Part shown: piece after piece, positions 26,217 to 35,501 of the stretch | How positions within the stretch are numbered: position 1 is the first letter of the stretch | How the letters are laid out: every line of letters starts with the position of its first letter | Origin: Actinomycetaceae bacterium | Lineage (GTDB): Bacteria; Actinomycetota; Actinomycetes; Actinomycetales; Actinomycetaceae | Length of the DNA: 64,000 nucleotides | Assembly (NCBI GenBank): GCA_028724265.1 | Contig: JAQYDG010000001.1 | Coordinates: forward strand, 140,067 to 204,066 | Reading direction: 5' to 3' | Notes under the pieces: model-generated | What the model saw: the letters and a program-made list of their open reading frames with translations, nothing else | What the model was told of the DNA's origin: nothing | Database searches by the model: none | Made by a program: the position numbers and the translations under genes

Positions 26217-26546
26217 ATGACGTATGTAATCGCGCTGCCATGTGTGGATGTTAAGGACGGCGCTTGCGTGGAAGAATGCCCGGTGGACTGCATCTACGAG
26301 GGTGACCGCACGCTGTACATCAACCCAGACGAGTGCGTTGACTGTGGCGCGTGCGAGCCGGTGTGCCCGGTGGAGGCGATTTTCTATGAGGAAGATGTGC
26401 CGGAAGAATGGAGCATCTTTACGCAGGTGAACGCTGAATTCTTTGACGAGATCGGTACGCCGGGTGGAGCTGCAAGCTATGGTCCGGTAGGTAAAGACCA
26501 TCCGTATGTGGCTGCACTGCCGGCGCAGACAAACGGCGAGCAGTGA
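26217..26546 (+). CDS. fdxA: Ferredoxin of the actinobacterial 7Fe type (FdxA)
   Basis: A 109-aa soluble electron carrier. The cysteine pattern CVDVKDGACVEECPVDC and then CVDCGACEPVCPVEAI gives sites for one [3Fe-4S] and one [4Fe-4S] cluster, as in actinobacterial FdxA proteins. The C-terminal extension (VPEEWSIF, NAEFFDEIGTPGGA) is also typical. AAAGGAG lies 6 nt before the ATG. It stands alone: a palindromic promoter element precedes it and a hairpin follows. Its redox partner is not in this window. Confidence 0.95.
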   Translation: MTYVIALPCVDVKDGACVEECPVDCIYEGDRTLYINPDECVDCGACEPVCPVEAIFYEEDVPEEWSIFTQVNAEFFDEIGTPGGAASYGPVGKDHPYVAALPAQTNGEQ

Positions 26547-26552
26547 GCGTTC

Positions 26553-26575
26553 CGCTCAGCTTTGCCGGCTGAGCG
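26553..26575. terminator. Hairpin after fdxA
   Basis: CGCTCAGC (26553-26560) pairs with GCTGAGCG (26568-26575) around a 7-nt loop, just after the fdxA stop and before the convergent Maf-Nudix gene. No T-tract follows on the plus strand, so efficiency is uncertain. Confidence 0.45.
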
Positions 26576-26610
26576 AATGATGCGGAGCGCAGAAGCTGCG
26601 GGGCGGAGGT

Positions 26611-27852
26611 TCAGCGTGCGGCGCAGGCCTCGATTTTTTCTTTGATCATAGGCCACGTCGCAGCAAAACCGTGGTGGAGACCCTCCGGTAGCCCGTCCAC
26701 CGCATCGATATCGATCCACCCTAAACGCTCCGATTCGTGGTCGGGGTGCGGTTCAAGGTCCGGATCGCATTCTGCAATATACGTCTGGTATTCCCAGTCT
26801 TCGTGAACGTTGGGCACGGAGTCGATAATATGCAGATGATCTGCACTAATCTGGGTTTCCTCTTCGAACTCTCGGAGAGCTCCTTCTTCGAGAGTCTCAT
26901 TCCATTCACGTGCGCCGCCTGGAATGGACCAGGTGCCGCCCCCGTGGGTTCTCAACCCGCGAAGCTGAGCAAGAATCTCTATTCCAGACGTGGTGTGAGA
27001 ACGGCGGAATGCGCATATGCCTCCGGCGCCTCCCATGCCCCAATGAGTCTCATTTTCTGAAAGAATGAAGCCGTCCGCACCATGGTGAGCTGAAAAATGC
27101 ATCGCGGAGGAAAGAAAGCGTTGTGCGATCGGCGGCAGTGTGCCAACAGCTGGATGCGCATGCGTCCACAATTGCGTGATAGACAGACCGCGCGCTGCCA
27201 GCAGATCGCGGAAAAGCGGAAGCGAGAGCCCCACAACGCCGTGGTAGTCGCCGTCAATCGACGGCACAAAGGCTCCGCCAAGTCCGTCAACAGTGAATGA
27301 ACCTGCCACGTGCAGGGGCTCGCCGGAATCGACGTAGGCATCGATCTCCGCATCCGTCATCGGGGCGATTGTGACACGCGCATGGGAAATCCCCGCAATC
27401 GATGTATTGGATGCCGTCGCAATCAGGCAGTGTCCGGTGTGCAGAACCCCGCTATGGCCTGCCATCTGGTGCAGCCGCTCGCGAGCCACTTCAGGGGAGT
27501 GAGGCTTTCCGAAAACATCGCCATCGAATTCGAACATGGAATCGCACCCGAGTACCAGATCGGTAGATGGCACAGAGGGATCCGGTGAGCTGCTGCGCTG
27601 ATTGTCCTCGATCTGAGTTGCAACGCGGCGTGCTTTTTCAGCCGCTAATGCCATGACGATCTGCGCGGGCGAGCCAATGGTGTGCGCACGTACCATGTCC
27701 TCGTCAACGTTGGAAACGCGGACGGCGGCATCGATGCCTGCAGCACGGAGTGTGGCCAGGCGTGCCGGTGACGCGCTGGCGAGTGTAAGGCTCAAATGCG
27801 GGAGCCGTGCAGAGTCATTGTTGAGCGAAGGATTCAGTGGAGGAGTGAGCAT
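26611..27852 (-). CDS. Maf family nucleotide pyrophosphatase fused to a Nudix hydrolase
   Basis: A 413-aa two-domain protein for cleaning nucleotide pools. Residues about 15-225 are Maf-like (LTLASASPARLATLRAAGI, DTDLVLGCDSMFEFDG in the catalytic strand, FGKPHSPEVARERL, DGLGGAFVPSIDGDYHGVVGLSL). Residues about 260-410 are a Nudix domain with the box GGAREWNETLEEGALREFEEE, followed by TQI where the consensus has xGU. The chosen ATG at 27852 overlaps the stop of the upstream DUF885 gene (ATGA), so translation is coupled. An in-frame extension upstream is only overlap. Each domain is well known alone. The specificity of the fusion is unknown. Confidence 0.9.
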   Translation of the reverse strand: MLTPPLNPSLNNDSARLPHLSLTLASASPARLATLRAAGIDAAVRVSNVDEDMVRAHTIGSPAQIVMALAAEKARRVATQIEDNQRSSSPDPSVPSTDLVLGCDSMFEFDGDVFGKPHSPEVARERLHQMAGHSGVLHTGHCLIATASNTSIAGISHARVTIAPMTDAEIDAYVDSGEPLHVAGSFTVDGLGGAFVPSIDGDYHGVVGLSLPLFRDLLAARGLSITQLWTHAHPAVGTLPPIAQRFLSSAMHFSAHHGADGFILSENETHWGMGGAGGICAFRRSHTTSGIEILAQLRGLRTHGGGTWSIPGGAREWNETLEEGALREFEEETQISADHLHIIDSVPNVHEDWEYQTYIAECDPDLEPHPDHESERLGWIDIDAVDGLPEGLHHGFAATWPMIKEKIEACAAR

Positions 27853-29570
27853 CAGGCGACCTTGGGAGCAGTGGGGTTGTGATCGGCGGTTTCGTCGTCT
27901 TCTTCCAGGGCTTGACGAAGGACGTCGAGCCCCAGGGAACCGAGGCTCAGAGCTTTCATATGCCATGCTTTCAGATCGAAGTCCTGGCCGCGAGCCTCGG
28001 CGCGATGCCGTGCGTCATTCCGCATGTCGTTCCACATGCGCTGGCCAATTTTGTATGACGGCGCTTGCCCTGGCCACCCAAGATATCGATCGAGTTCAAA
28101 CGAGAGGAACGCTGGATCCATCGCAACGTTGTGACGGAGGAACGTCCACGCTGAATCGTGATCCCATGCTCCGTCGCCCCACGTGCCAGCGTCCTTCCCA
28201 AGATGCACGCCAAGATCGACCACGACGCGTGCCGCACGCAGACGCATGGAATCCAGCACGCCCATCATCGAGGCAGGATCCGTGTGGAAGCCGAGTTCAG
28301 CCATCAGCTGTTCAGCGTAGAGAGCCCAGCCTTCGCCGTGGCCAGACATCCAGGATCCCATCCGCCGCCAGTCATTGAGCTCATCGTCCAGATACACGGC
28401 AAGGCCAAGTTGGAGGTGGTGGCCGGGCACGCCCTCGTGGAAGACGGTTGTGCGTTCCTGCCACACATGAAAATCCTCGCTTCCAGCAGGAACCGACCAC
28501 CACATGGCACCAGGCCGAGTAAAGCCCTGCGTGGGTGCTGTGTAGTAGATACCGCCCGTGCCGTTAGCGACGACGTTGGTGTCAATGCGTTGCATGGGCG
28601 CTGGGATATCAAAATATGCGCCGTTCATCGCTTCCAGCGCCTGACTCGCTGTCTGTGCCATCCACGTGCGTAAGGAGTCTAAGCCATGGATCGTATACTG
28701 AGGATCCGCGTTGAGCCTATCGAGGGCTTCGCGCACAGATACACCGTCGCCATACAGCTGCTGAGCGATGCGGCGTTGGGCGGCGTCAATCTTGGCGAGT
28801 TCATCAAGCCCCCATTGGTAGGTTTCGTCAAGGTCGATGGTACTGCCGAGAAAGAGGCGAGAGAAGCGAGCATAACGCTCGCGCCCCACAGCATCTGTTG
28901 ACGTTGTATGCGCGGCGATCTCCGTACGCAGGAACTGAGCGAACTCGCCAAAAGCGTGCTGCGCCTCTACTGTCGCTGTCCCAACAACAACCCCGGAATC
29001 GAGGGAAAAACTCGCTGCTTGCTCTGCCAGCGCGGAGAGTGGGGAGGTGCCTGGATCTGCAACGCGTTCAGCCTGCTGTATGCACTGTTCTACCTGGCGC
29101 GCGGGGATAACAGGACCTCCTTGCAGCCGGGCACGAAGTGACTGCTGATATCCCGCAAAGGCGTGGTGCACAGAAGCGAGCCGGCGAGCAATGGCGTCCC
29201 AGTCTTGAGCCGTGGCGCGAGGCATCATATCGAACGTGTCTCGTATAGTCTGCAACGGGGATTCGATCACGTTGATAACTCCGACAGTCTCGCCAGCGTG
29301 AGCCAACTCGACGTCGAGCTCCAGTCGTTCTTTGAGCGCAGCAGCAGTGACGGAGTCTGCGGGGCTTTGTTCCTTGAGCGTGCCGAGTTTCGTCAACGTC
29401 TCCTGTGCAAGCGCAGTGTATGCGGCGCAGCCTTCTGGCGAATAATCGCTCCACGTCCCAGGATCAGCATCAGGGGCGCCAACAGATGTGGCCTCTTCTG
29501 GGTTGAGTGCAAGACGTTGATGAAAATAGGAGTTAGCGAGGCGATCGATATCGCTCAACGATGCAGTCAT
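27852..29570 (-). CDS. DUF885 family putative zinc-dependent hydrolase
   Basis: A 572-aa cytosolic protein of the DUF885 family. The HEGVPGHH motif (His378-Glu379, His384-His385) resembles the zinc site of gluzincin-type metallopeptidases, and the family is often annotated as putative peptidase. Other family marks include NSYFHQRLALNPEEAT near the start, GIYYTAPTQGF and QAPSYKIGQR near the end. The ATG at 29570 stands 6 nt after TAGACT, a leaderless arrangement without Shine-Dalgarno. It is the first gene of a two-gene unit with Maf-Nudix. Confidence 0.85.
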   Translation of the reverse strand: MTASLSDIDRLANSYFHQRLALNPEEATSVGAPDADPGTWSDYSPEGCAAYTALAQETLTKLGTLKEQSPADSVTAAALKERLELDVELAHAGETVGVINVIESPLQTIRDTFDMMPRATAQDWDAIARRLASVHHAFAGYQQSLRARLQGGPVIPARQVEQCIQQAERVADPGTSPLSALAEQAASFSLDSGVVVGTATVEAQHAFGEFAQFLRTEIAAHTTSTDAVGRERYARFSRLFLGSTIDLDETYQWGLDELAKIDAAQRRIAQQLYGDGVSVREALDRLNADPQYTIHGLDSLRTWMAQTASQALEAMNGAYFDIPAPMQRIDTNVVANGTGGIYYTAPTQGFTRPGAMWWSVPAGSEDFHVWQERTTVFHEGVPGHHLQLGLAVYLDDELNDWRRMGSWMSGHGEGWALYAEQLMAELGFHTDPASMMGVLDSMRLRAARVVVDLGVHLGKDAGTWGDGAWDHDSAWTFLRHNVAMDPAFLSFELDRYLGWPGQAPSYKIGQRMWNDMRNDARHRAEARGQDFDLKAWHMKALSLGSLGLDVLRQALEEDDETADHNPTAPKVA

Positions 29571-29576
29571 GGGTCT

Positions 29577-29582
29577 AGTCTA
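29577..29582 (-). promoter_or_regulatory. -10 box TAGACT of the DUF885 gene (leaderless)
   Basis: On the minus strand TAGACT ends 6 nt before the ATG at 29570. The start of transcription would coincide with the start codon. Confidence 0.5.
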
Positions 29583-29798
29583 GGTGTTTCGTCCTGTATA
29601 GCGCCTCAAGTGTGTTGTCGGAGCAGGGATATGTGATGGTCATACACGTCGGGTATTTAAAAGCTGCATGCTATGGTGTAATGTAGAACACTCTAGGGTG
29701 CGTATGACCTAGGCCAGATATTCGGTGCATATGCGTGCATGTGTGGGTATCAGAGCGTAGAGTGAGATGCGTCACTATTGGAGGAAAGAACAGCAGCT

Positions 29799-31070
29799 AT
29801 GACCGCAGTAGAACCTGAGCAGGATCGGTTAACACATCACGATCAGCCTCTGCACGATGATCGCACCGACGTTGCTCGCATAGACGCTGCCCGCAGCAAG
29901 GAGCAACCTGCAGCTTCGCGTGTTGCGTCCGAAGGGGAGCTGCCGATGCCTCCGGCTGCTCCTGAGTTGCCGCACCATGACGAGTCTTCGGCTCCGCAGG
30001 CGTCCGTTCACGCGGCATACGCCGAACCTATCGGGCACTTGCCTCGGTCAGAGGGGGATCACCAAGGCCACGACCATGCAAGCCTGTATAAACAGGTCGA
30101 GCATCTGTTGGGCGGTCCAGAGGAATATACGCTCCCACAGGCAGCTCAGGCTGCTGGCATTAGTGTTCAAGCTGCACGTCATTTCTGGTTATCCATGGGC
30201 TTCCCCACGATCGAGGACGAACAAACTTCCATCGTTTTTACCCGCGACGATGTTGAGATGATGACACGCCACCGCGAGATGATCGAAGGCAACGTGATCA
30301 GCGAAGCTACGATGAACTCGCTGGTGCGGGCGATTTCCCATGCGATTGACCGCCTGGTGGCCTGGCAGAACGAGGCTTTGGTGGAGCAGGTTGTTAATCG
30401 TGAACATCTCAATCCTGTCAGGGCACGCGGGTGGTTGATCCAGCATGCCGGCGACTACGAGGATTTCCTCCAGCAACAAATGAGGTACGCATGGCGCCGA
30501 CTCTCCGCTGCATCACTGCGGCGTCTGGATTCAGAGGCTGCGCAGCTTCAGGAGGCGCGATCCTCCCAGATTGAAGTGTTTCGTGCAGTCTCGTTCGTAG
30601 ATATGGTGGCATTTACAGCCAGGAGCAGCGAACTGTCCCCGCAGAAACTCGTCAAGCTCATTGAAACATTCGAATATACATGCCGTGACGTGATTGCTTC
30701 CCACGGGGCTCATGTGGTCAAAACGATTGGTGATGCTTTCCTGTTTACCGCTGACGATGTGCTCACCGGCGCTGATGTGATCACGAGTATTGCTGAGGAA
30801 CTAGCCAGGTACCCCGAGATGCCCCGGATTCACGGTTCGCTGGTGTGGGGGAGCGTGGTTTCGCGTTTCGGGGATGTGTTTGGTCCAACGGTTAATCTGG
30901 CCTCTCGCTTGGCTGATTCTGCAGCGTCCGGATCGGTGTTGTTGGATCAAAAAACAGCGATGATTATTCACCAGGTAGCTGAATCTGATTATCGTGTGGT
31001 GCCAGCAGGAACACCAGATCTTCAGGGAATTGGCGTAACGGAGGCTTTTGAGCTGCGCCGCGCCCGCTAG
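29799..31070 (+). CDS. Class III adenylate/guanylate cyclase
   Basis: Makes cAMP (or cGMP) from nucleoside triphosphate. The 423-aa protein has a low-complexity N-terminus of about 85 residues and a helical regulatory segment containing YTLPQAAQAAGISVQAARHF and a long helix up to about 250. A class III catalytic domain follows: VDMVAFTARS (metal Asp268), VKTIGDAFLFT (second metal Asp312), VSRFGDVFGPTVNLASRLAD. The layout resembles mycobacterial cyclases with an N-terminal helical regulatory domain such as Rv1264. ATG at 29799 preferred, with GGAGG 14 nt upstream. A TTG at 29778 is possible. Confidence 0.88.
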   Translation: MTAVEPEQDRLTHHDQPLHDDRTDVARIDAARSKEQPAASRVASEGELPMPPAAPELPHHDESSAPQASVHAAYAEPIGHLPRSEGDHQGHDHASLYKQVEHLLGGPEEYTLPQAAQAAGISVQAARHFWLSMGFPTIEDEQTSIVFTRDDVEMMTRHREMIEGNVISEATMNSLVRAISHAIDRLVAWQNEALVEQVVNREHLNPVRARGWLIQHAGDYEDFLQQQMRYAWRRLSAASLRRLDSEAAQLQEARSSQIEVFRAVSFVDMVAFTARSSELSPQKLVKLIETFEYTCRDVIASHGAHVVKTIGDAFLFTADDVLTGADVITSIAEELARYPEMPRIHGSLVWGSVVSRFGDVFGPTVNLASRLADSAASGSVLLDQKTAMIIHQVAESDYRVVPAGTPDLQGIGVTEAFELRRAR

Positions 31071-31207
31071 CTATTTATCCACGTTGGCAGTTCTCCCGAT
31101 GTCACTGCTTGGCTATTATTGTGGCGCTGCGTTCTTGTTGTGCCGTGAGTGCCATGGGCTGCGTCCATGCGGAGTGCTGAGCCCGGAGCACTGATCCAAT
31201 GACGCGC

Positions 31208-32506
31208 TTACCCGATTCTGCCAAAGTCGGCTGCACTGAGCTCGCCATCCTTCATCTTCTGGAAGAATTGCGGCGCGGAATCTGCGAGCACGACAACGGA
31301 GAGGCCGCCCCTGCGTCCATTGATCGTGGCGATGGGCGGAACCCCAACGAGGCCGCCGTCACCCATCGTTTTTTTCAGCGACAGTGCGGCTTTGCCCAGA
31401 TCCACCATTCCCGTGCTGGTATCCGTTGTGAGATTTGTTGCCGCAGCCGAAACGAGTGCTCTCTGCTTGAACGGGTTCATGAGGACGGCAGGATTGGCGG
31501 CGCTCGATACCACTTTTGATACCACCTGACGCTGTCGATTCGTTCGCCCAATATCACCAGTAGGGTCGGATTTGCGCATACGGGAAAAAGCCAGTGCCTG
31601 TGTGCCGTCGGCGTCGTGGCATCCCGACTTCCACACGAGCCCGGAATCGGCATCCTTCACATTCATGTTCAGGCACAGATTTACTCCGCCCACTGCGTCA
31701 ACGAGGCTTTTGAGGCTGAGCATCGACACCTGAACGTAGTGATCGATCGTCATTCCCGTGAGGTTTTCCACCGTTGTGACGAGCAGTGGCGCCCCGCCCA
31801 GGGCAAACGCCGCGTTAAGTTTATTGTGTCCGTGCCCGGGAATGGTGACCCAGCTATCGCGTGGAAGTGAGACGAGGGCAGGCGAGCCGGACTCTGGAAC
31901 CTGCAGGAGCATTATCGAATCTGAGCGTTCTCCCACCGCTGGGTCGTGTGAGCCAGCAGGTCGTTTATCGCTTCCCACAATCAGATATGTGGTTCCAGGG
32001 GTATCTGGCCTGCCGGAGAGTGCATCTGTATGGATGAGCAGGGAGTTGCCGTAGAACAGCAGATAGACCGGCCATGCCATCATCAGCACCAGGAGCAGAA
32101 CAATGCATATCAGGATCCAGCGCTTGGGGTGAACTCTTCGTGCTGGACGTGCCATTCTGCCGGGTATCTGCGCGAGTGCGGATGCGGATCTGGGTGCCAC
32201 GCGGTATGCAGAAGGATTCTGTGCTGGCGCAGCGGCTTCTGCGGCGTGGGCTTGCGCGGCCGAGCGCGGGGGATAACGCGGCGGGACGTTGGAGCTGCGT
32301 GTATATCGAGGTGCAGGAGGAGCCGAGCTACGGCGTGCGGCCTCCTCTCGCAAAAACGGTGGGACACGAGGAGTATTCTCGCCGCCGGCGTGGATGCCAG
32401 CTGCCTGAGCTCCATGCCCAACCGGCTGCGCTGAGCCTGCCGGTCGTTGGCGCCTGATGTGCGGCTCGAACGAGGGCGGCTGAGGATGCTGTTCGTCAAA
32501 TGGCAT
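31208..32506 (-). CDS. LytR-CpsA-Psr (LCP) family wall-polymer ligase
   Basis: A 432-aa membrane-anchored enzyme of the LCP family, which attaches lipid-linked glycopolymers to peptidoglycan. The cytosolic N-terminus of about 125 residues is Pro/Ala/Arg-rich. One helix follows (WILICIVLLLVLMMAWPVYL). The external LCP domain has YLIVGSDKRP, RSDSIMLLQV, LPRDSWVTIPGHGHNKLNAAF, VGGVNLCL and the RMRKSDPTGDIGRTNRQRQV arginine segment. It lies directly downstream of a second LCP gene (25 bp), near the polysaccharide cluster. Confidence 0.92.
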   Translation of the reverse strand: MPFDEQHPQPPSFEPHIRRQRPAGSAQPVGHGAQAAGIHAGGENTPRVPPFLREEAARRSSAPPAPRYTRSSNVPPRYPPRSAAQAHAAEAAAPAQNPSAYRVAPRSASALAQIPGRMARPARRVHPKRWILICIVLLLVLMMAWPVYLLFYGNSLLIHTDALSGRPDTPGTTYLIVGSDKRPAGSHDPAVGERSDSIMLLQVPESGSPALVSLPRDSWVTIPGHGHNKLNAAFALGGAPLLVTTVENLTGMTIDHYVQVSMLSLKSLVDAVGGVNLCLNMNVKDADSGLVWKSGCHDADGTQALAFSRMRKSDPTGDIGRTNRQRQVVSKVVSSAANPAVLMNPFKQRALVSAAATNLTTDTSTGMVDLGKAALSLKKTMGDGGLVGVPPIATINGRRGGLSVVVLADSAPQFFQKMKDGELSAADFGRIG

Positions 32507-32531
32507 AATCGTAGGCCTGGTTGTTGAAGAT

Positions 32532-34106
32532 TTACACTGATCGAGCCGATTGCCGCGTGCACGTCACCGTTGCTTGGACGGCTGGTGGCTTCGTATGTGA
32601 TGCGGACGGGGACGAGGGTGAGGATTGTGCGCGAGCACCATTCGATCCCTGCTGGGCTCCCTGAGATTGGGAGGACTGAGCTTGATCACCTGATGCCGAT
32701 GCCCCGCTCTGTGCAGGATGTTGCCCGTCAGTGCTGGTTGCAGATTGCTGCGACGTGGAGGGTGCGATTTGTACGCGCTCCCCATACCCGTTCGTATCAC
32801 CGCCGGTGACGATAATCGCCTGATCGTTGATAATTGCGTTCCACAGTTCACGAGCGTTCGGAGCCAACACGAGTCTGTTGGGATCGTAGGGATCAGCTTC
32901 AAACGGCGCTGTCACAGTGGCTAGCTGAGAGCCCGTAATATTCTTTAGCGACTGTGCAAGCCCTGCCATCGTTGAAAGACCGGAGAGATTATCCGAGATA
33001 TTCAGCGAACGCGTGGCGCTATCCAACACTTTGTAGAGCGAGGGCACGTTCGTCAGAAGGCTCTTGGAAAGAACTTCGTTGACCAGTGAACGCACGAGCT
33101 GCTGTTGGCGCGAAATACGCGATACATCAGATCCGTCCCCGATATTGTGGCGCGCGCGGGCTAAAGCCAGTGCCTGTGTGCCGTTAAGGAGAATGCATCC
33201 TTGTGGGACGTTCAAATTGGATGACGGATCGTTGACGGGATGGTCAAAATACATGGGTACGCCGTTAAGCGAATCGACAACGGTTTTAAAAGAATTAAAT
33301 TCAAGAACCGCGTATCCGTCGAGATGAATCTGGGTGATTGATTCCACCGTTTTCATAGTGCACGCAGCAGCGGAAGGAATATCGGAGGTCTGAGCCCCGG
33401 TTGCAAATGCGGCATTAAACATCTGACGATGCTGCGGTTTCGTGGTGAATGTTTGGGTTGACGTGGCACTCTGCCGAACCGTACATGAAGGAATATCCAC
33501 AAGGAGATCGCGGGGAATGGATGCGACGATCATCCGCGATCTATCAGATGAAATATGCACAATCATCGTGGTATCGGCACGCATGCCACCTACGGTTGCA
33601 TTGTTGACGACCGATCCGTCGGCGTTGCGGCGCACGTCAGAACCAAGCACGAGAATATTGACCGGCCGCCCAGCATTGGGATCCACGATATCGGGGGTGG
33701 TACGGCCAAGAAGATCACCGACGTTGCTGCTTTGAATGTTTCCCTGCAAGCGCATCACGCCGAAATACGCGGTACTTGCAACGATCAGAGCCAGGCTGAG
33801 CAGTGCCAACAGTAACGCGCGCAGCCCGCGCCGAGGTGCTGGTGGTTTGGCATAGTGGGCACCAAGAGGAGAAACATTTTTCACACGGTACATTCTAGAT
33901 GCGTTGACTCGAGAAACCATGGATATTCTGGCCTTGTGCGCTGAATGGAGGAAGCTGCTCTCGCGTCCGAGAGTGCGGGTAGGGCTGGTCAGGAGCCTCC
34001 TTGCCGATTGGCTTTGGCTCTGTAGACGGCGAGAAACTGGTGAATTCTTGCGGTTTTTGCTGCGGCTGAGAGTGCTAGCTTCGTCTTCGTTCCGGCGCAA
34101 CGACAC
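32532..34106 (-). CDS. LytR-CpsA-Psr (LCP) family wall-polymer ligase, longer paralogue
   Basis: A 524-aa LCP protein. It has a basic cytosolic N-terminus (about 90 residues), one membrane helix (LRALLLALLSLALIVASTAY), then VNILVLGSDVRRNADG, MRADTTMIVHI, IPRDLLVDIPSC, VDSLNGVPMYF and LARARHNIGDGSDVSRISRQQQ. A C-terminal Ser/Gln/Ala-rich tail of about 70 residues follows. Start is uncertain: GTG at 34106 gives the long N-terminus, and ATG codons at 33920 and 33893 are alternatives. It probably forms a two-gene unit with the next LCP gene. Confidence 0.9.
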   Translation of the reverse strand: MSLRRNEDEASTLSRSKNRKNSPVSRRLQSQSQSARRLLTSPTRTLGRESSFLHSAHKARISMVSRVNASRMYRVKNVSPLGAHYAKPPAPRRGLRALLLALLSLALIVASTAYFGVMRLQGNIQSSNVGDLLGRTTPDIVDPNAGRPVNILVLGSDVRRNADGSVVNNATVGGMRADTTMIVHISSDRSRMIVASIPRDLLVDIPSCTVRQSATSTQTFTTKPQHRQMFNAAFATGAQTSDIPSAAACTMKTVESITQIHLDGYAVLEFNSFKTVVDSLNGVPMYFDHPVNDPSSNLNVPQGCILLNGTQALALARARHNIGDGSDVSRISRQQQLVRSLVNEVLSKSLLTNVPSLYKVLDSATRSLNISDNLSGLSTMAGLAQSLKNITGSQLATVTAPFEADPYDPNRLVLAPNARELWNAIINDQAIIVTGGDTNGYGERVQIAPSTSQQSATSTDGQHPAQSGASASGDQAQSSQSQGAQQGSNGARAQSSPSSPSASHTKPPAVQATVTCTRQSARSV

Positions 34107-34156
34107 CAGAAATGTGAGTAATTGCGTGTGTGCCTGAACACGTCACAATTCGGTAA

Positions 34157-35398
<1,242 letters not shown>

Positions 35399-35501
35399 GT
35401 CTCCTGCGGTGTCGTCAAGGCTACCGTAGACGTCGAGCTCGTCCGGGTTGTCGGGAAGTTCGAACCATCCGTGGTGCCCAGGCTGGCCGGAGGCGGGATC
35501 T

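Noticed and set aside
31199..31519. Rightward frames opposite the LCP gene
   Set aside because: Shadows of a well-supported LCP coding sequence.
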